64,000 nt of DNA from Paraspadella gotoi (GCA_051294375.1 CM119270.1:2393273-2457272), one strand, 5' to 3'. Shown: positions 11,773 through 22,529, counted from the first letter of the stretch. Numbers and translations are program-made. Notes: generated by a model from the sequence alone, not told the origin.

Positions 11773-14534
11773 TCATTCTTCGACGCAACCAAATGTACCA
11801 GGAGCTGATTTATAACCAGCTGGACATTTTTCACAATAATTTCCATGAAGTCTCGGAACGGATCCTTGTGGACACTTCGTGCATGGCGAAAGGTGAGAAA
11901 GTTCTTTGGCTCGATCGTAGTAATGTTTCTTTTTGTTGACGCAACATTCCGCGGCTTTTTTCTCCATTGGTTCCTCCGATCTTTTCAAAAGTTTTCTGTC
12001 CGTTTGACACATTTTGATCTGCGCTTTGAGATAAAGCGGAGTTTCTGGAAACATTTGCGGAATTACGCGAATCTGGTGGAAATCAAATTCTATTTTCCAC
12101 TTGGACATTAGATTTGGAAATATGGGACCGTCGAAACTTCCCGGTTTAATCACGCAGAGTTTGTCGAATTTCTCTGGGCAGAAGGGCAAATCGTAGGGAC
12201 TCTCTCGTAAATCCGGACAAGTAACGTCATTCAACGTCATGCGGGTTTGCAAGTTGACCGGTTCCTCGATCGTGTATGGAATTCCGTTCAGCCGAGTTTC
12301 TAACATTGTCATGGTAGTGGAAATCTCTGCTCTCTTATCGATGGTAAACGGGAAAGGATAAATTGACATTTCTGTGATGAAGAAAGGCCAGTTTTTATTG
12401 ATTTGATCCTGAGTAAGCCATCCGTTATCAACCAACCATTTTTTGTTGGGCACTTGGAAGAACAATGAGCTCTTTTTATCCTTATTCAACACTGCCATAA
12501 CTGAAAAAAGATTCAGGGTACCATTAGGTAACTTTTTGTTGTCTTTCGATACTCCCACGGGTATATCGACTGTTTTATGAATGATTTGGCTCTTGGGACA
12601 TGCCACATCCGCTCCTGGCTGAAAACCGGTATAATCAATTAATCCTAGCATACTCTCGTCTGGATTTTTCTTCAATTTTTTACAGACTGGCCTTTCGATG
12701 CCATGCTCCATGTATGTTTGCATGTGACAAGCGTCGTGGATGAGAGTAAGTTTATGATTACGCATGAGAGCGAAGGCATTAAACTTAGCTATTTCCAAGT
12801 CGACTTCTTCCGATAAACTGAACTTAAATCTTTCCCCTAATTTTTTAGCAGAGTCCTGAGCCAATTTTGCGGCAGCTATCGCTTTTATTACTCCATCATA
12901 GTCCTCTTCAGTTTCCGCTAATTTCTCGTAATAATGGGTTAAAACGGCAAACTCTTCTTTAGCTTTGGGACAGACTCCTTCTCTAACGCCTTTGGATTGA
13001 GCCATTCCGCTCAGCATGCTTCCTCCCTCGGAGAATAACTCGCAGGTTTTATCGACGACAAATTCTAATTTCGCGAGCATTCTCGCGGAATCAGCCGATT
13101 GGAAAGAAAGCGTCACGTCGTTGCCAACGGTGACGACTCTCTTGGCGTCTTCCAAATTGATGCGTCCGCCAGCTCCCGCCTTTGCGATATTGGCCATTGA
13201 TTGGTATAAAGCTTCATTTTTGTCCACGTTTTCTCTAATATTGTTGCCCAACTTTTTAATCTTTGGAAGCTCATCTTTCAAAAATTTTAACCATTCGATG
13301 TTGACGGCCGCCCTGGTTGCCCGACCGAGTTCGGCATTGAGCTGAATTGCCGAATCGGCGTAGTCGCCCGGCCCCATCTCAACTTTTTTGAAGGATAACA
13401 TAGCTAAAACCACCATGGCTAATGCATCAGCCAGCTCTGTTTCGACGCTGACAGTCGCTGCCTTGAACAACTCATTGACGCGCAGGCTTACTGCAGTGCC
13501 TGTGATGTCGAGCTGTTTTTCATAAAAAGCCCAGTTAGTTTTTAAAACTATGTAATCAGCGTTGAGCTTTTCCGTGTCAAACTCGGCAATTTTGGAGAAA
13601 TATTTGGATAACTCTCGCTGAAACTTTCCAATTGTCAGCTTCAGATCTCCTAATTTTAATCTCAACTGGTTAAAGTTGTCTTTCATGTATTCGTGCTTGA
13701 GTCTTTCAGCATAGTTGATTTTCATAGATAGAATTGGTCTGGGACTCGGTTGTTTCAGCATCAGAATCGCATCCTCAAAGAAAGCTTTGATACTACAGTA
13801 TTCTTTATAATCGGGAAGCCCTTTACTGCAATCCCAGCGATAGCAGGTCTTCAATAAACTAGCCTTTGCTTCTTTTACCGAAGCTAAGATATCATCAACC
13901 GAGGGCGACATTCGAACCATTTTAAGTATTTTCATCAGCATCGGTGGGGTGCATTTAGCGCATTCAACTCCTACAGCGCGACTGCAGCTTGGGCCGACAC
14001 TCATTGAACATTTCGCGATGGAATCTTCTCTTCCATCGTAACAACGAGTGTTTTTAATGTTAAATTTACCATAATGACTCTTTGTATGAGTTTTATAAAC
14101 GGGAACTATGCCGTCTCGCTTTTCAAATTCCTTTCCTTTTATAGTGTTACACAGAACGGCACTTTCTTTTGGCCCCCAGTTCTCATTACAAAAGTAATAA
14201 TAGCCAACCCTAACTATCCAATCGCTCTGGTGAACCAATAGCTTTGGATCTATGCAAGTGGCACCGGCTTGGCCATTAGGCCCGCAATAGTTACTTGTTT
14301 TAAAATCGCAAAGAGGCAACTTGGAATCGAATCTGTCGCAAACAACATCTGACATGATAAAATCGTCCCTTACAAATCCGTAATAACCTCCACTATGGGG
14401 GATGGCCTTTGTCTTATCGCTAAATCCCGCCGATCTGCAGGCGACATATGCATCAGTTTCTCCCCAGCGAGTATCACAGATTGGGCGTCCACCAACGATC
14501 ACGGTTCCTTCCATCTTGGTTCCTTTGTTTTTTA
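11773..14534 (-). CDS. Gene B exon 11: two SRCR domains, helical region, GCC2-like tail
   Basis: An intact 2.7-kb final exon. The open frame begins at an internal Met at 14514, but the TTCAG acceptor at 14535 joins in phase to exon 10, so that Met is not the gene start. The first SRCR has ICDTRWGETDAYVACRSAGF. The second has ENWGPKESAVLCNT and ends AVGVEC. A mainly alpha-helical stretch with few cysteines follows. The end is CTKCPQGS...CEKCPAGYKSAPGTFGC, the GCC2/GCC3 or ephrin-receptor-like cysteine motif, then a stop. Confidence 0.9.
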
Positions 14535-17500
14535 CTGAATTTAAAAAAAAAGAAAAAATGATGAGATAATTTGGAATTTTACGATTAATTTAATTTTAAT
14601 TTTCTTATACAAAATTAGGCTAAATGATAAAAAAATTAAAAATTAAACAAAATTTGTTTATGGCTACCACGAGTGGATCAAACTACACAACTGAATACAA
14701 GGACGTGATAGGCTTGGGGGATATTCCCTATTGGCAAACTGTTTGCAGTTTATTTCGAAATATATATTTTTATAGTTGCTGAAATATATTCTAACTGACT
14801 TCTTACCTGTGCAAGCTTTCGAGATCCGGCAATAGGCTCCATTGTCACCTATAATGCATTTAAAAATACATTTTTAATTTATATACATGTAGGTTTTATA
14901 TATAAATGTATTGATAATTGCTCTTTTTTAATATGCTTACCATCACATTTTGCTTTTGTTACTTCGCATTTTGCGTTGGAAGCTAAAAAAAAAAACGAGT
15001 TGTTAAATATTTACATATGCTGTGCATAAGTATAACTATAACTATAAAGAATTGATAGCAATATTGATTTGATAATCAAGAGAATTACCTGAAGCCTGAT
15101 TCGAGCATCTTCCTGAAGTCATACTGAACCACGTATAAGGGAAAGGATTTTTGGCAGTGATTGACTTCTTCAAATAACAGATCGTGAATGCTCCATAATA
15201 TGAATATCCTTTTTTAATAAAAATATTATCAAAATATTTGTTAGAATACTTTAAAACGAGTGAAATAATTTCATCTCTGATTTGTTTACCTACGCAACGA
15301 GAATCACTTCCACATTGTTGTTTACATTGATTCAAGGAGATTCCAACCCTTGCAGCAACATCTCCCCCGGCAAAGACAACATTTGCCTCCTCGTCATAGC
15401 ATCCTTCGGTCAAATATATGTATAGAAATGTACATATATGTATAATTAACAGAAACTCATCAGTACATTTGAGTTTTTTTTAAAGTAAATATTATTGACA
15501 ACATTTGAGCTGTTTCAGACAGAAAAGTCATAATTGCCATTTGGATTTTGAAATTTAAATTTTAAAATTTAAAATTTTGTATTTAGAATTTAAAATTTAG
15601 AAATAATTATTTAAATTTAAAAATTTAAAATTTAAAAATTATAAATTAGTATCAAATTATAATATTTTGAATTTTAAATTTTGTAAATATTTTAAAACCA
15701 AGGAACTCACGATAAGACGTTCGGAATCGGACTTTCTTGCAATGATTCTGGAATTTCCGGATGCCGGTCGAACTTCCCCACCAATTTGCTCCCGTCTTCC
15801 ATTTGGGCAGAATGATGTGGGGGTCAAGAGGTGTGGTCCCTCTCATAGGAATAATGGAATGACGTTGACTCCAAGTCCCAAAGGAAAGAAACTTCTGCGC
15901 ATCAACCAATTTCCGAGTAATGCCAATAATTCCGTCATTGTTTGCAGCGCAGTACCAGTAGTGATTAAAATCTGGGAATGAGAGATACGGAAAAAAAAAC
16001 GTTGTAATGATGAATGATATTCTTTTTCGAGGTTTTTTTTTTATCAGTCCAAACCTCGAGATCCATCCACGGTGATCAACGCCGTGTCCTGATCTTCAGG
16101 ATTGAGCTTTTTGCAATTTTTTTCATCTTCCCAATTTCCACAATCGTTGATGCCATTGCATCCGTGAACTTTGGGATTGAAGCACATTCTCGACGGCCAC
16201 CCGCTGCAAAGTTAATTATCTAAGTGATGCACTTACTTGTGTCTGGGAGCTACGACCAGTGAAATAAAAAATTTTAAAGTAGACAAAAATAAAGTATAAA
16301 GTACGCTAAATTGTCCTACTTGCTCATTCGCACGTTGCACACTTTCCAACCAGAAGGACAGATGCATCTTTGAACGTTGCGATAGAGTTCATCTCCTCCG
16401 CACTCGTAAACTGCACCATGGCTTCTCTTGCAGCGGCATTTTTGATTTTCTCTGTTTTAATGTTGAGACAAAAAAAGGGATGTGTTTATTTTGTAATATT
16501 GTGTAGCCTAAATGCAGCAGACTTGAATATGCTGTACATATGTTTACTAACCAATCGAGAAGCGCCAATAATTGTGAAAAAAATCAGCTTTCACTATCTA
16601 TAAAATATAACAAATTAAACAAACACTTTTACTTGGACTAACCTTGTATAAATTTAAACTATTTTTGATTGGTTGATTTATAAACGGACAAATTAAAAAA
16701 AATTTAAGAAAGGACCTTGCTAAAAATGGCTCTCAAAATAAGGATGAATAAAAAAGCAGTTTTTATCACGTCTGCACACCATATATAGTTTTATACAGTT
16801 CTATTGTATTCGATAGTAAAATCCATAAAAAAATTCATAAGGTCCCTATTTTAACTGTTTCCCAGGACGGGTCTTCACAACTTAAAAAATGATTGTTGAC
16901 CTGATTGAGAACTCGCAAAGCGCATCGTTGATGCTCGCCCATGAGCAAGAGACCTCGGCCCTCTCTTCCCAAGAGCAAGTGTTCGTGCAGCACAATTCTT
17001 CCAATTCTTCTTTGTCTTCGCTGCTGCAACTTCCTCGCTTTTTTCTGCGGAATTAAAAAGTCAGAAAGAAAAATGTTTGTTGTGAGAGAGACAGACAGAC
17101 AGACAGTCAGACTGTTGGTGATTGTACGAGGGCCTTGTTTCATCAATGCACCATTTAAATAAAAAAGATCGGAATTAAGGTTAGTTTTTTTAGGTTTAAA
17201 AATTAGGTTATACTTATAGATTTGCTTAAAATTTGTTTTAGGATTAGGGTTAGTGATTGGGGTTTAGGATTATAAGATAAGGTTAGGGAGGTGAGGGATT
17301 AAGGATTAGCTTAGGGATTAGGGTTAGGAATTAAGGATTAGCTTAGTTATTTGGATTAGTAATTAAGGATTAGCTTAGGGATTAGGGTTAGGGATTGGGT
17401 TAAGTATTTGACAAGAGATTTGTGTTGGATATTGAGGTTAACATCAAGTTTAGAAATTATGAACACAAATAGGAGGCTTTTAGAAAATAGTGCCCCATGA

Positions 17501-17601
17501 TAGAACCATGATCCTATTACCAACAATTTTTTTTAACTAAGCCATAATTTTAAACTTTAATTAATATGTCGATTGTGTTACTGTATTGTTACTAGAAAGG
17601 A

Positions 17602-17646
<45 letters not shown>

Positions 17647-17863
17647 TTTATCACCTGTCGAGGAAACTTGTCGCTTGTTTTTTGTTCAGGGTGAACATCC
17701 CGGGAAGACCGCGTTTTGTTCCATTTCTTTTGCCTATGATTTATACATTATACCCGGATGTTATTGAAATGCAATGGAATGGGTCGTAATACAAAACAAT
17801 ATTACCTGCTGCAGGATTTTGTAGTGCAAGGAAGCACAAAAGCGCGTAAAACCAAACTCGCAT
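11773..17863 (-). CDS. Gene B: secreted Gla-like/LDLa/PAN/SRCR/GCC2 mosaic protein, 1291 aa
   Basis: Eleven exons (17863-17806, 17733-17655, 17044-16901, 16424-16320, 16203-16055, 15971-15711, 15403-15290, 15208-15089, 14982-14941, 14848-14807, 14534-11773) all have GT-AG borders and matching phases. They total 3876 nt, giving 1291 codons plus stop. Residues 1-20 are a signal peptide; 21-49 a propeptide ending in RKKR; 50-93 a Gla-like Cys/Glu domain; 94-129 a cysteine-rich piece; about 135-165 LDLa; 178-265 an unrecognised exon; about 266-343 PAN/Apple-like; about 380-465 and 468-566 SRCR; 570-970 mostly helical; 1253-1291 GCC2/ephrin-receptor-like. The domain set indicates an extracellular adhesion or recognition protein, possibly calcium binding. 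Its exact role is unknown. No transmembrane helix is seen after the signal peptide. Confidence 0.85.
14807..14848 (-). CDS. Gene B exon 10: 42-nt micro-exon
   Basis: Encodes DNGAYCRISKACT, phase 1 at both ends, with TATAG acceptor and CAG/GTAAGA donor. Two cysteines, like exon 9, suggest a duplicated disulfide hairpin. Confidence 0.7.
14941..14982 (-). CDS. Gene B exon 9: 42-nt micro-exon
   Basis: Encodes SNAKCEVTKAKCD plus shared codons; phase 1 at both ends. It is the same length and phase as exon 10, so both could be skipped without shifting the frame. Confidence 0.7.
15089..15208 (-). CDS. Gene B exon 8: PAN/Apple-like domain, second half
   Basis: Begins YSYYGAFTICYLKKSI and ends with TSGRCSNQAS; cysteines complete the disulfide set started in exon 7. 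GTAATT donor, phase 1. Confidence 0.75.
15290..15403 (-). CDS. Gene B exon 7: PAN/Apple-like domain, first half
   Basis: RCYDEEANVVFAGGD then SLNQCKQQCGSDSRCVG. The C-x3-C-x5-C helix followed by 'V-G' and, in the next exon, YSYYGAFTICYL is the PAN/Apple pattern. Phase 1 at both ends. Confidence 0.75.
15711..15971 (-). CDS. Gene B exon 6: unrecognised extracellular segment
   Basis: 87 residues beginning DFNHYWYCAANNDGIIGITR and including two cysteines and several Trp (FGTWSQRHS, GANWWGSS). Rich in basic and aromatic residues. No family recognised. The donor is TATC/GTGAGT, phase 1. Confidence 0.8.
16055..16203 (-). CDS. Gene B exon 5: LDL-receptor class A repeat
   Basis: Contains SRMCFNPKVH and GCNGINDCGNWEDEKNC, with the acidic D-C-x(4)-DE type ending that forms the LDLa calcium cage. 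Ends CGAG/GTTTGG, phase 1, and joins in frame to exon 6. Confidence 0.85.
16320..16424 (-). CDS. Gene B exon 4: short cysteine-rich exon
   Basis: 105 nt, phase 2 to phase 2. Contains YECGGDELYRNVQRCICPSG then WKVCNVRMS. The cysteines loosely suggest an EGF-like or other small disulfide module, but the count is too low to assign one. Confidence 0.75.
16901..17044 (-). CDS. Gene B exon 3: RKKR site and Gla-like domain
   Basis: After RKKR (46-49) come GSCSSEDKEELEELCC and TNTCSWEERAEVSCSW. C64 and C69 have the C-x4-C spacing of the Gla disulfide. E72, E73 and E76 lie +3, +4 and +7 from C69, where Gla domains carry E25, E26 and E29. The first Cys of the pair is the 15th residue after cleavage, against 17 in vertebrates. 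Extra cysteines C52, C65, C79 and C89 are not usual. The exon ends at CAG/GTCAAC, phase 2. Confidence 0.7.
17180..17420. repeat. Degenerate telomere-like GGATTAG/GGGTTAG tract
   Basis: Words such as GATTAGGGTTAGG and GGATTAGCTTAG recur for about 240 bp inside gene B intron 2. A second tract is at 21958-22045. Confidence 0.7.
17598..17646. repeat. (GA)n-rich tract in gene B intron 2
   Basis: AAAG/GAGA repeat lying beside the exon 2 donor. In transcript sense it is CT-rich. Confidence 0.9.
17655..17733 (-). CDS. Gene B exon 2: propeptide with gamma-carboxylation-site-like motif
   Basis: Encodes residues 20-46. Counting back from the RKKR cleavage point, Leu35 is -15, Ala40 is -10, Leu44 is -6, Arg46 is -4 and Arg49 is -1. 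These are the positions conserved in vertebrate vitamin-K-dependent propeptides. The family's Phe at -16 is Thr here, with Phe at -17. A CT-rich microsatellite starts 8 bp into the following intron. Confidence 0.75.
17806..17863 (-). CDS. Gene B exon 1: signal peptide
   Basis: MRVWFYALLCFLALQNPAAG with a typical hydrophobic core, ending at a GTAATA donor, phase 1. The start is supported by alignment with gene A, where the same exon has the same length. Confidence 0.85.
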
Positions 17864-18357
17864 TTCTCAGCGGGAATGCGTCGCATGCCTTCAGAATGAA
17901 AAATAACAATTTAAAATTATTTTTTTTTTAGATTTTAAAATTTTAAATTAGTGAAATATTTTATTTCAAAATTTTTTTAAAACTTATTTTATTTATATTC
18001 ATTATTAATATTTATTAATATTTATTATTAATATTTATTAACTAAGACTAATTCGAACTATTTGAAATTCCAACTTACGAGAAAAAAAAATGAGATAGGA
18101 TTAGTGTTTCGGGTTTCCAAGGTGAATCTGTTTTATATACACGTTTAACCTCGGGGACAGATCGTTAATCCTCGCTCACGAACCGGATATCGAAGGTTGC
18201 CTCAGAGTTGATGGATCCAGTTTCTAGTAAAACGATTTCGAGAAAGAAAATTCGGACCTTTTAGATCTTTCGGGTTCACTAAGTGGGTCAAAGATATTCT
18301 GTCATATAATTAAAATTCTGGTAATAACCTTTCTTTTTTCGTTGTTATATGTATTGA
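17864..18357. promoter_or_regulatory. Upstream region of gene B
   Basis: This is where the gene B promoter would lie. The sequence is AT-rich at 17930-18060 and more mixed after that. I see no convincing TATA box or initiator, so the regulatory label rests on position alone. Confidence 0.25.
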
Positions 18358-18480
18358 GGCAAAATGGTTTTGGTTTACAACGAATTTTATTTTTCATAGA
18401 AAACGTACATGTTTCGGCTTTAGATGCATGTACGTTTTCTATGAAAAATAAAATTCGTTGTAAACCAAAACCATTTTGCC
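18358..18480. repeat. Perfect 54-bp inverted repeat (foldback) with 15-nt spacer
   Basis: Arms 18358-18411 and 18427-18480 are exact reverse complements, starting GGCAAAATGG. The inner part holds ACATGTTTCGG and CAACGAATTTT, which also occur beside the hammerhead at 5003-5046. It is therefore probably two inverted copies of a Penelope-like terminal repeat. Confidence 0.95.
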
Positions 18481-18956
18481 TTAATTAAAATTCTTTACTA
18501 ATTCGTATTACAAACGACTATAAAAATTTCAAGAGAGAAAAAAAAATCATTTTTGTAGACACATTGTGTTTAAAACGTTAAATATTTTTTTTTTATTATT
18601 TACAAGCAATTATTATTATTTTTTTTTTTTTGAAAGCGACGAATAAGTTTCGGCTTCATTATACTAGTACAGAAACAAACCAACAAAAGCGAGTCTTTTT
18701 AATCAGTGATTATAAAAGGCATTTAAAGAAATGCAATGACCTTCACCTTAAAATTCGGGACATCGACTCCGAAACTCAGGATTTAAGAATCTCATTCGTG
18801 ATGAAAAGAAAAAAAGATTTTGGAAGAAAAACAACCGCGAGAATAAATTTAAATTACGCTTTTTGACGGTAGTTTTTTCATGTTCTGTCACATACTTTTT
18901 GACGGTAACTTTTCATGTTCTGTCGCATACTTTTAATCATGGAGTTGTGGCGAATC
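18481..18956. other. Intergenic, no gene seen
   Basis: AT-rich. The short open frame at 18630-18866 lacks recognisable features. Confidence 0.4.
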
Positions 18957-19180
18957 CTAAATTCGTCTCCCGTATAGCTTGACGAAACTCAGCTCGTCAC
19001 CTTCGCCAATCGTGAGTTCCAGGTTCAATCCCCTTATGGTCACGCTGGATAAAGTGTGATGGTGTTGGCGTAAACACGCCTGTGACATGAGGTGGTCACT
19101 GCAGTTCCAAAGCCCTGAGCGCCAGCTGTTGGGAGATGCCTCACACCCCGGCCATGACACATGTGCCCCCGTTGCCATAG
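18957..19180 (+). mobile_element. tRNA-derived SINE, family S2
   Basis: A B box in AGGTTCAATCCCC is followed by a body shared with 22744-22947 (TGTGACATGAGGTGGTCACTG here, TGACAGGAGGCGGTCACTG there). Both copies end CCCGTTGCCATAG. Confidence 0.7.
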
Positions 19181-19409
19181 AGTCTTCAATTTTTAGTCAT
19201 TAGATCCTAGGACAAAACGTTTAATCTTAAATGTTTACTCTCAAATGTAAACTTATACTTATCTACAATCGGTTTTAATGTCACCTCATGTATAAATGTA
19301 AACCTATGCAACAATTGATTTAAATGTCGACTCAAGAACAAATGTAAACCTATCGGTTTTAATGTGAGTATAAAAGTAAACCTATGTAAACCTAAGTAAA
19401 CAATTCAAG

Positions 19410-19625
19410 ATGGTATGGTGGACTAAAATCCACCAACTGTTCATCAGCGGTCATTGGTGCCAGAGGCAAGTCAACCTCCCAACCCAAAGGTCCGGGGTTC
19501 TAGCCCGGTGGCCGCATAGCAGTTAAGAGGGACGATGTGCTTAACCCGCCTGTAACACGGTGTTACAGTCTGATCCGAAGCTCAGGGACTGCTTATATTG
19601 AACGGTTCTGTCATTAACACTTATC
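19410..19625 (+). mobile_element. tRNA-derived SINE, family S3
   Basis: Head with TGGTGCCAGAGGC and GGGGTTCTAGCCC as A- and B-box-like words; body with TTAACCCGCCTGTAACACGG and ACAGTCTGATCCGAAGCTC. A second copy is at 51196-51410. Confidence 0.65.
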
Positions 19626-20394
19626 AATAATTACTGTCTCTTCAATGGTATTTTTCTTCAACTGAACATCGTTGTCCTTCACCCAGGATATTCGGTCTTC
19701 GACCCTAGGAACTTGATTTTTAAATCCAATGTCACGTCTAAAGATAATTTAATTTGATCGGATTTTCTTCGGTGGGTCATTAAGCAAATTAAGTTTAAAT
19801 TAAAAACTGGTCTTCATGAGAAGAAACCGCATAAATGAGAAAGATTTTTTCCCAGCTTAATTTAGGAACCTGAAATACTTCGGTCTCGAAATTTTCTTTT
19901 ATTTAAAAGGTCATGTCCATGTGGTAGATTTTTTTTTTAAATAAAGAAAGGCTATATTTAAATATACGTTTAATTTATTCAGTATTGTAAAAATATGATT
20001 ATGACGTAAACAAGGCAAGAAGTAACTTTAGAAAACAATGGGAAGCATTTCTCAATAAAATAAGCACAAATGGAACTCTCGCATCCACGCGCATCATGTC
20101 GAAAATGTATCGTCCAGTTGTTATAATCAAAATTGTAAGTTGGGTTATCAATAAAAGTCTAGATTTTCATAGTAATTCGAGAAATATCTCCTACGGCCTC
20201 CGACGTACAATATTTAAGATAAGAATTTGTAATTTGGATGTTGGTGCCAAATCGTTTTGTCAGAATACTCTGGTGCAACTTAAAGAAATCTCGGCCCAGT
20301 ATTTTTAGAGTGATAAGACGACAGTTTTACCAAAGAACAAAGCGATAAAACGACCTTAAAATTGCCCGAAATATAAACCCGACAAAACTCGTCC
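19626..20394. other. Intergenic, no gene seen
   Basis: AT-rich spacer with short frames only. Confidence 0.4.
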
Positions 20395-20591
20395 GTCGAC
20401 CACTTTCCTTTCATCCTTGAAAACTCCTTTGCCGCCTTCGCCGCGGCCTCCGCCACCTCCGCCGCCGCCGCCGCCGCCGCCGCAGCCCGCCCCGACCTTC
20501 GCCTTTCCATCTTTTCGAATCCAAATCTCAAGAAGAAAAACGAGTTTTTGCTTCGCGACTGTTTTTCCCTTTTCGTCTCTCTGATTCTCAC
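20280..20591 (-). CDS. Possible small alanine-rich ORF over a (CCG)n tract
   Basis: A GC-rich island (20395-20500) in AT-rich surroundings contains (CCG)n. On the minus strand this reads as an 103-codon frame with a nine-alanine run followed by EVAEAAAKAAKEFSRMKG. Homopolymer reading of the trinucleotide repeat is the simpler explanation. The island could instead be a CpG-rich promoter or first exon. Kept only as a weak candidate. Confidence 0.15.
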   Translation of the reverse strand: MRIRETKREKQSRSKNSFFFLRFGFEKMERRRSGRAAAAAAAAAEVAEAAAKAAKEFSRMKGKWSTDEFCRVYISGNFKVVLSLCSLVKLSSYHSKNTGPRFL

Positions 20592-21049
20592 GGAACCAGA
20601 GAAGATGAAGTCAGCGGGAAGCCATTCGTTTCTTGGAGCATCTGAGGAGTGTAGCCTTTTCTTTGGACTTTGCTGTGGTAGTTTTTGCGGTATTTAGTGT
20701 GACCTTGTGTGCTTAGTATGGTTTTTAGTGGGTCTTTAATATTCTCTGCTGTTTTATTGTCCTTTAACTCTTTAATGCAATTTGATTTACGAATGACTAC
20801 AACATCTTGAGACATTAAATTACCTTTGAAATAAAACTTTATTAATCGTTATTTTTCCAACGAGATGACCAAAAATAAAAAACAAAAATAAAAAAAAAAT
20901 AAAAAAAAATACATTTAAAAAAAAAATAAGAAAGCTTCCAAGTCCGTGACGTCATCTCCGTTAAAAACAAGACGACGCCAATGACCGCGGGTGCCAATCG
21001 TGCGGCGCCGATGAATACGTGTGCCGGCACCTGCGGCTCTGCATCGCTC

Positions 21050-21210
<161 letters not shown>

Positions 21211-21334
21211 GCCATCGACTAAAATAAACAACCTGGGAAAGCAGAAATCCCGTTCTCAATTCTCGATCCATCCTTCAGACTTCAGACTTCCGTCTTTTTA
21301 GTCCTTCACCTTTCTTCTTTCATTCATGGCTTTT

Positions 21335-21715
21335 CTTGGTCGTCGTTCGTCGTTGTCGTCGTGACAATCGTCGTCAGTGTCACCGTCGTCTTCCTCATCC
21401 TCGTCGTTGTCGACGTCGTCATTGTCGTCGTCGTCATTGGTCGTCGTCTTCCTCGTCGTTCTTTTTGTCGTCCTTTTAGTCATCGTTGTTGTCATCTTTA
21501 GTTGTCAGTGTCATCGTCAACAGCGTCGTTGTTGTCATCATCGCCGTCTTCCTTGTTGTCGTAATTGACGTCTTTATCATCGACGTAGTCATTGTCATCA
21601 GTGTCATCTTTGTCATCAGTGTCGTCGTCGTCGTCTCCGTCATCGTTCTTGAATCTTGTCCTCGTCCTTGTGGTCGTCGTTGTCGTTGTCGTCGTCTTTC
21701 TCGTCTTTTTGGTCT
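21335..21715. repeat. Degenerate (GTC)n tract
   Basis: GTC/GTT/ATC triplets for about 380 bp. The long Ser/Val and Asp/Thr frames on both strands come from it. Confidence 0.95.
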
Positions 21716-21957
21716 TCATTATTACTGTCTGTCCGTTGGTCTGTTCCAATTATGTTTTAAAAGCTTATGTAACTCGAGTAATTAAGTTCTTATTTGGTAT
21801 AAAGGTTGGGTACTATAAGAACTTTAATGCGCATATGTATCAAATTGAGCAGTCACGTGATCTCTTAAAAAAGTGATCAGATGACCCAACATTCAATGCG
21901 GCTTAAATTTGGGACGAGGAATCTGAGCGACTGCTTGATTTTAAAGAAATCATTTCA

Positions 21958-22045
21958 GATTAGGTTAGAGTTTAGGAGTAAGGATCAGGTTAGGGATTAG
22001 GGTTAGAGATTAGGTTAGTGATAAGGGACAGGGATTAGGGTTGTA
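21958..22045. repeat. Degenerate telomere-like tract
   Basis: GATTAGGGTTAG and TTAGGTTAG words, like the 17180-17420 tract. It directly precedes an S1 SINE. Confidence 0.6.
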
Positions 22046-22091
22046 GTCGGGCATTGCCTAGGTTCACCCCGCCTATAAGCATGACATTTTC

Positions 22092-22327
22092 AGTTGTGAC
22101 CCGGTGGCTCATTGAGTAAAGCCATCAGTTCATGACCACTAGGTACCGGGTTCAATCCCAACCCGCTACCTACCCTGCGGGAAGTGTCAGGACGGCCGTA
22201 AGCCACCTTAGGGGTGTGGCAAATCCTCAAGCCTGGTTCCAAGACCAGGACCCGTTCCATGGCTGCTATAGGGGGTTATAGAAGTTATGGATAGTCAACT
22301 TCAGCCTACTTAGCGCCTTATCCACAG
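22092..22327 (+). mobile_element. tRNA-derived SINE, family S1
   Basis: GACCCGGTGGCTCATTGAG (A box) and CGGGTTCAATCCC (B box) about 40 bp apart, then the S1 body (CGGCCGTAAGCCACC, CCCGTTCCATGGCTGC) ending CTTCAGCCTACTTAGCGCC. Confidence 0.85.
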
Positions 22328-22465
22328 GGTTAGAAACCAAGATTTAGTCAGAGATGAGGGTTTTATGGGTTTAGGATTTTGTATTTTGACTTTCTTTTTG
22401 CTATTTAAAAATAGTTTAGAGATGAAACGAAAAATTCGTTGTAATAGCAATTTTTATTTGATTAT

Positions 22466-22512
22466 TGTACATGTTTTGACTCTTAGTATTGCGAGTCTTC
22501 ATCAGGTTTAGC
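22466..22512 (-). ncRNA. Degenerate hammerhead ribozyme, Penelope-like fragment
   Basis: Minus strand: CTGATGA, stem II GACTC/GAGTC with a 10-nt loop, then AAAACATGT where the active core has GAAAC. Stem I does not pair. The core change suggests it is inactive. Confidence 0.5.
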
Positions 22513-22529
22513 ATTAAAATTGGTTGCAG

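Noticed and set aside
14151-14514. Internal Met at 14514 as the start of a 913-aa protein
   Set aside because: An upstream acceptor joins in phase to ten more exons with a signal peptide, and the first SRCR domain would be cut short at its N-terminus.
16901-17044. CC-x3-C motif in the Gla-like exon as an insulin A chain
   Set aside because: The spacing to the last cysteine is nine residues instead of eight, there is no B-chain partner, and the propeptide plus C-x4-C with Glu at fixed positions fits a Gla domain better.
22092-22165. True tRNA gene
   Set aside because: A and B boxes are present, but the cloverleaf arms do not pair well and the body continues as a SINE with other copies.
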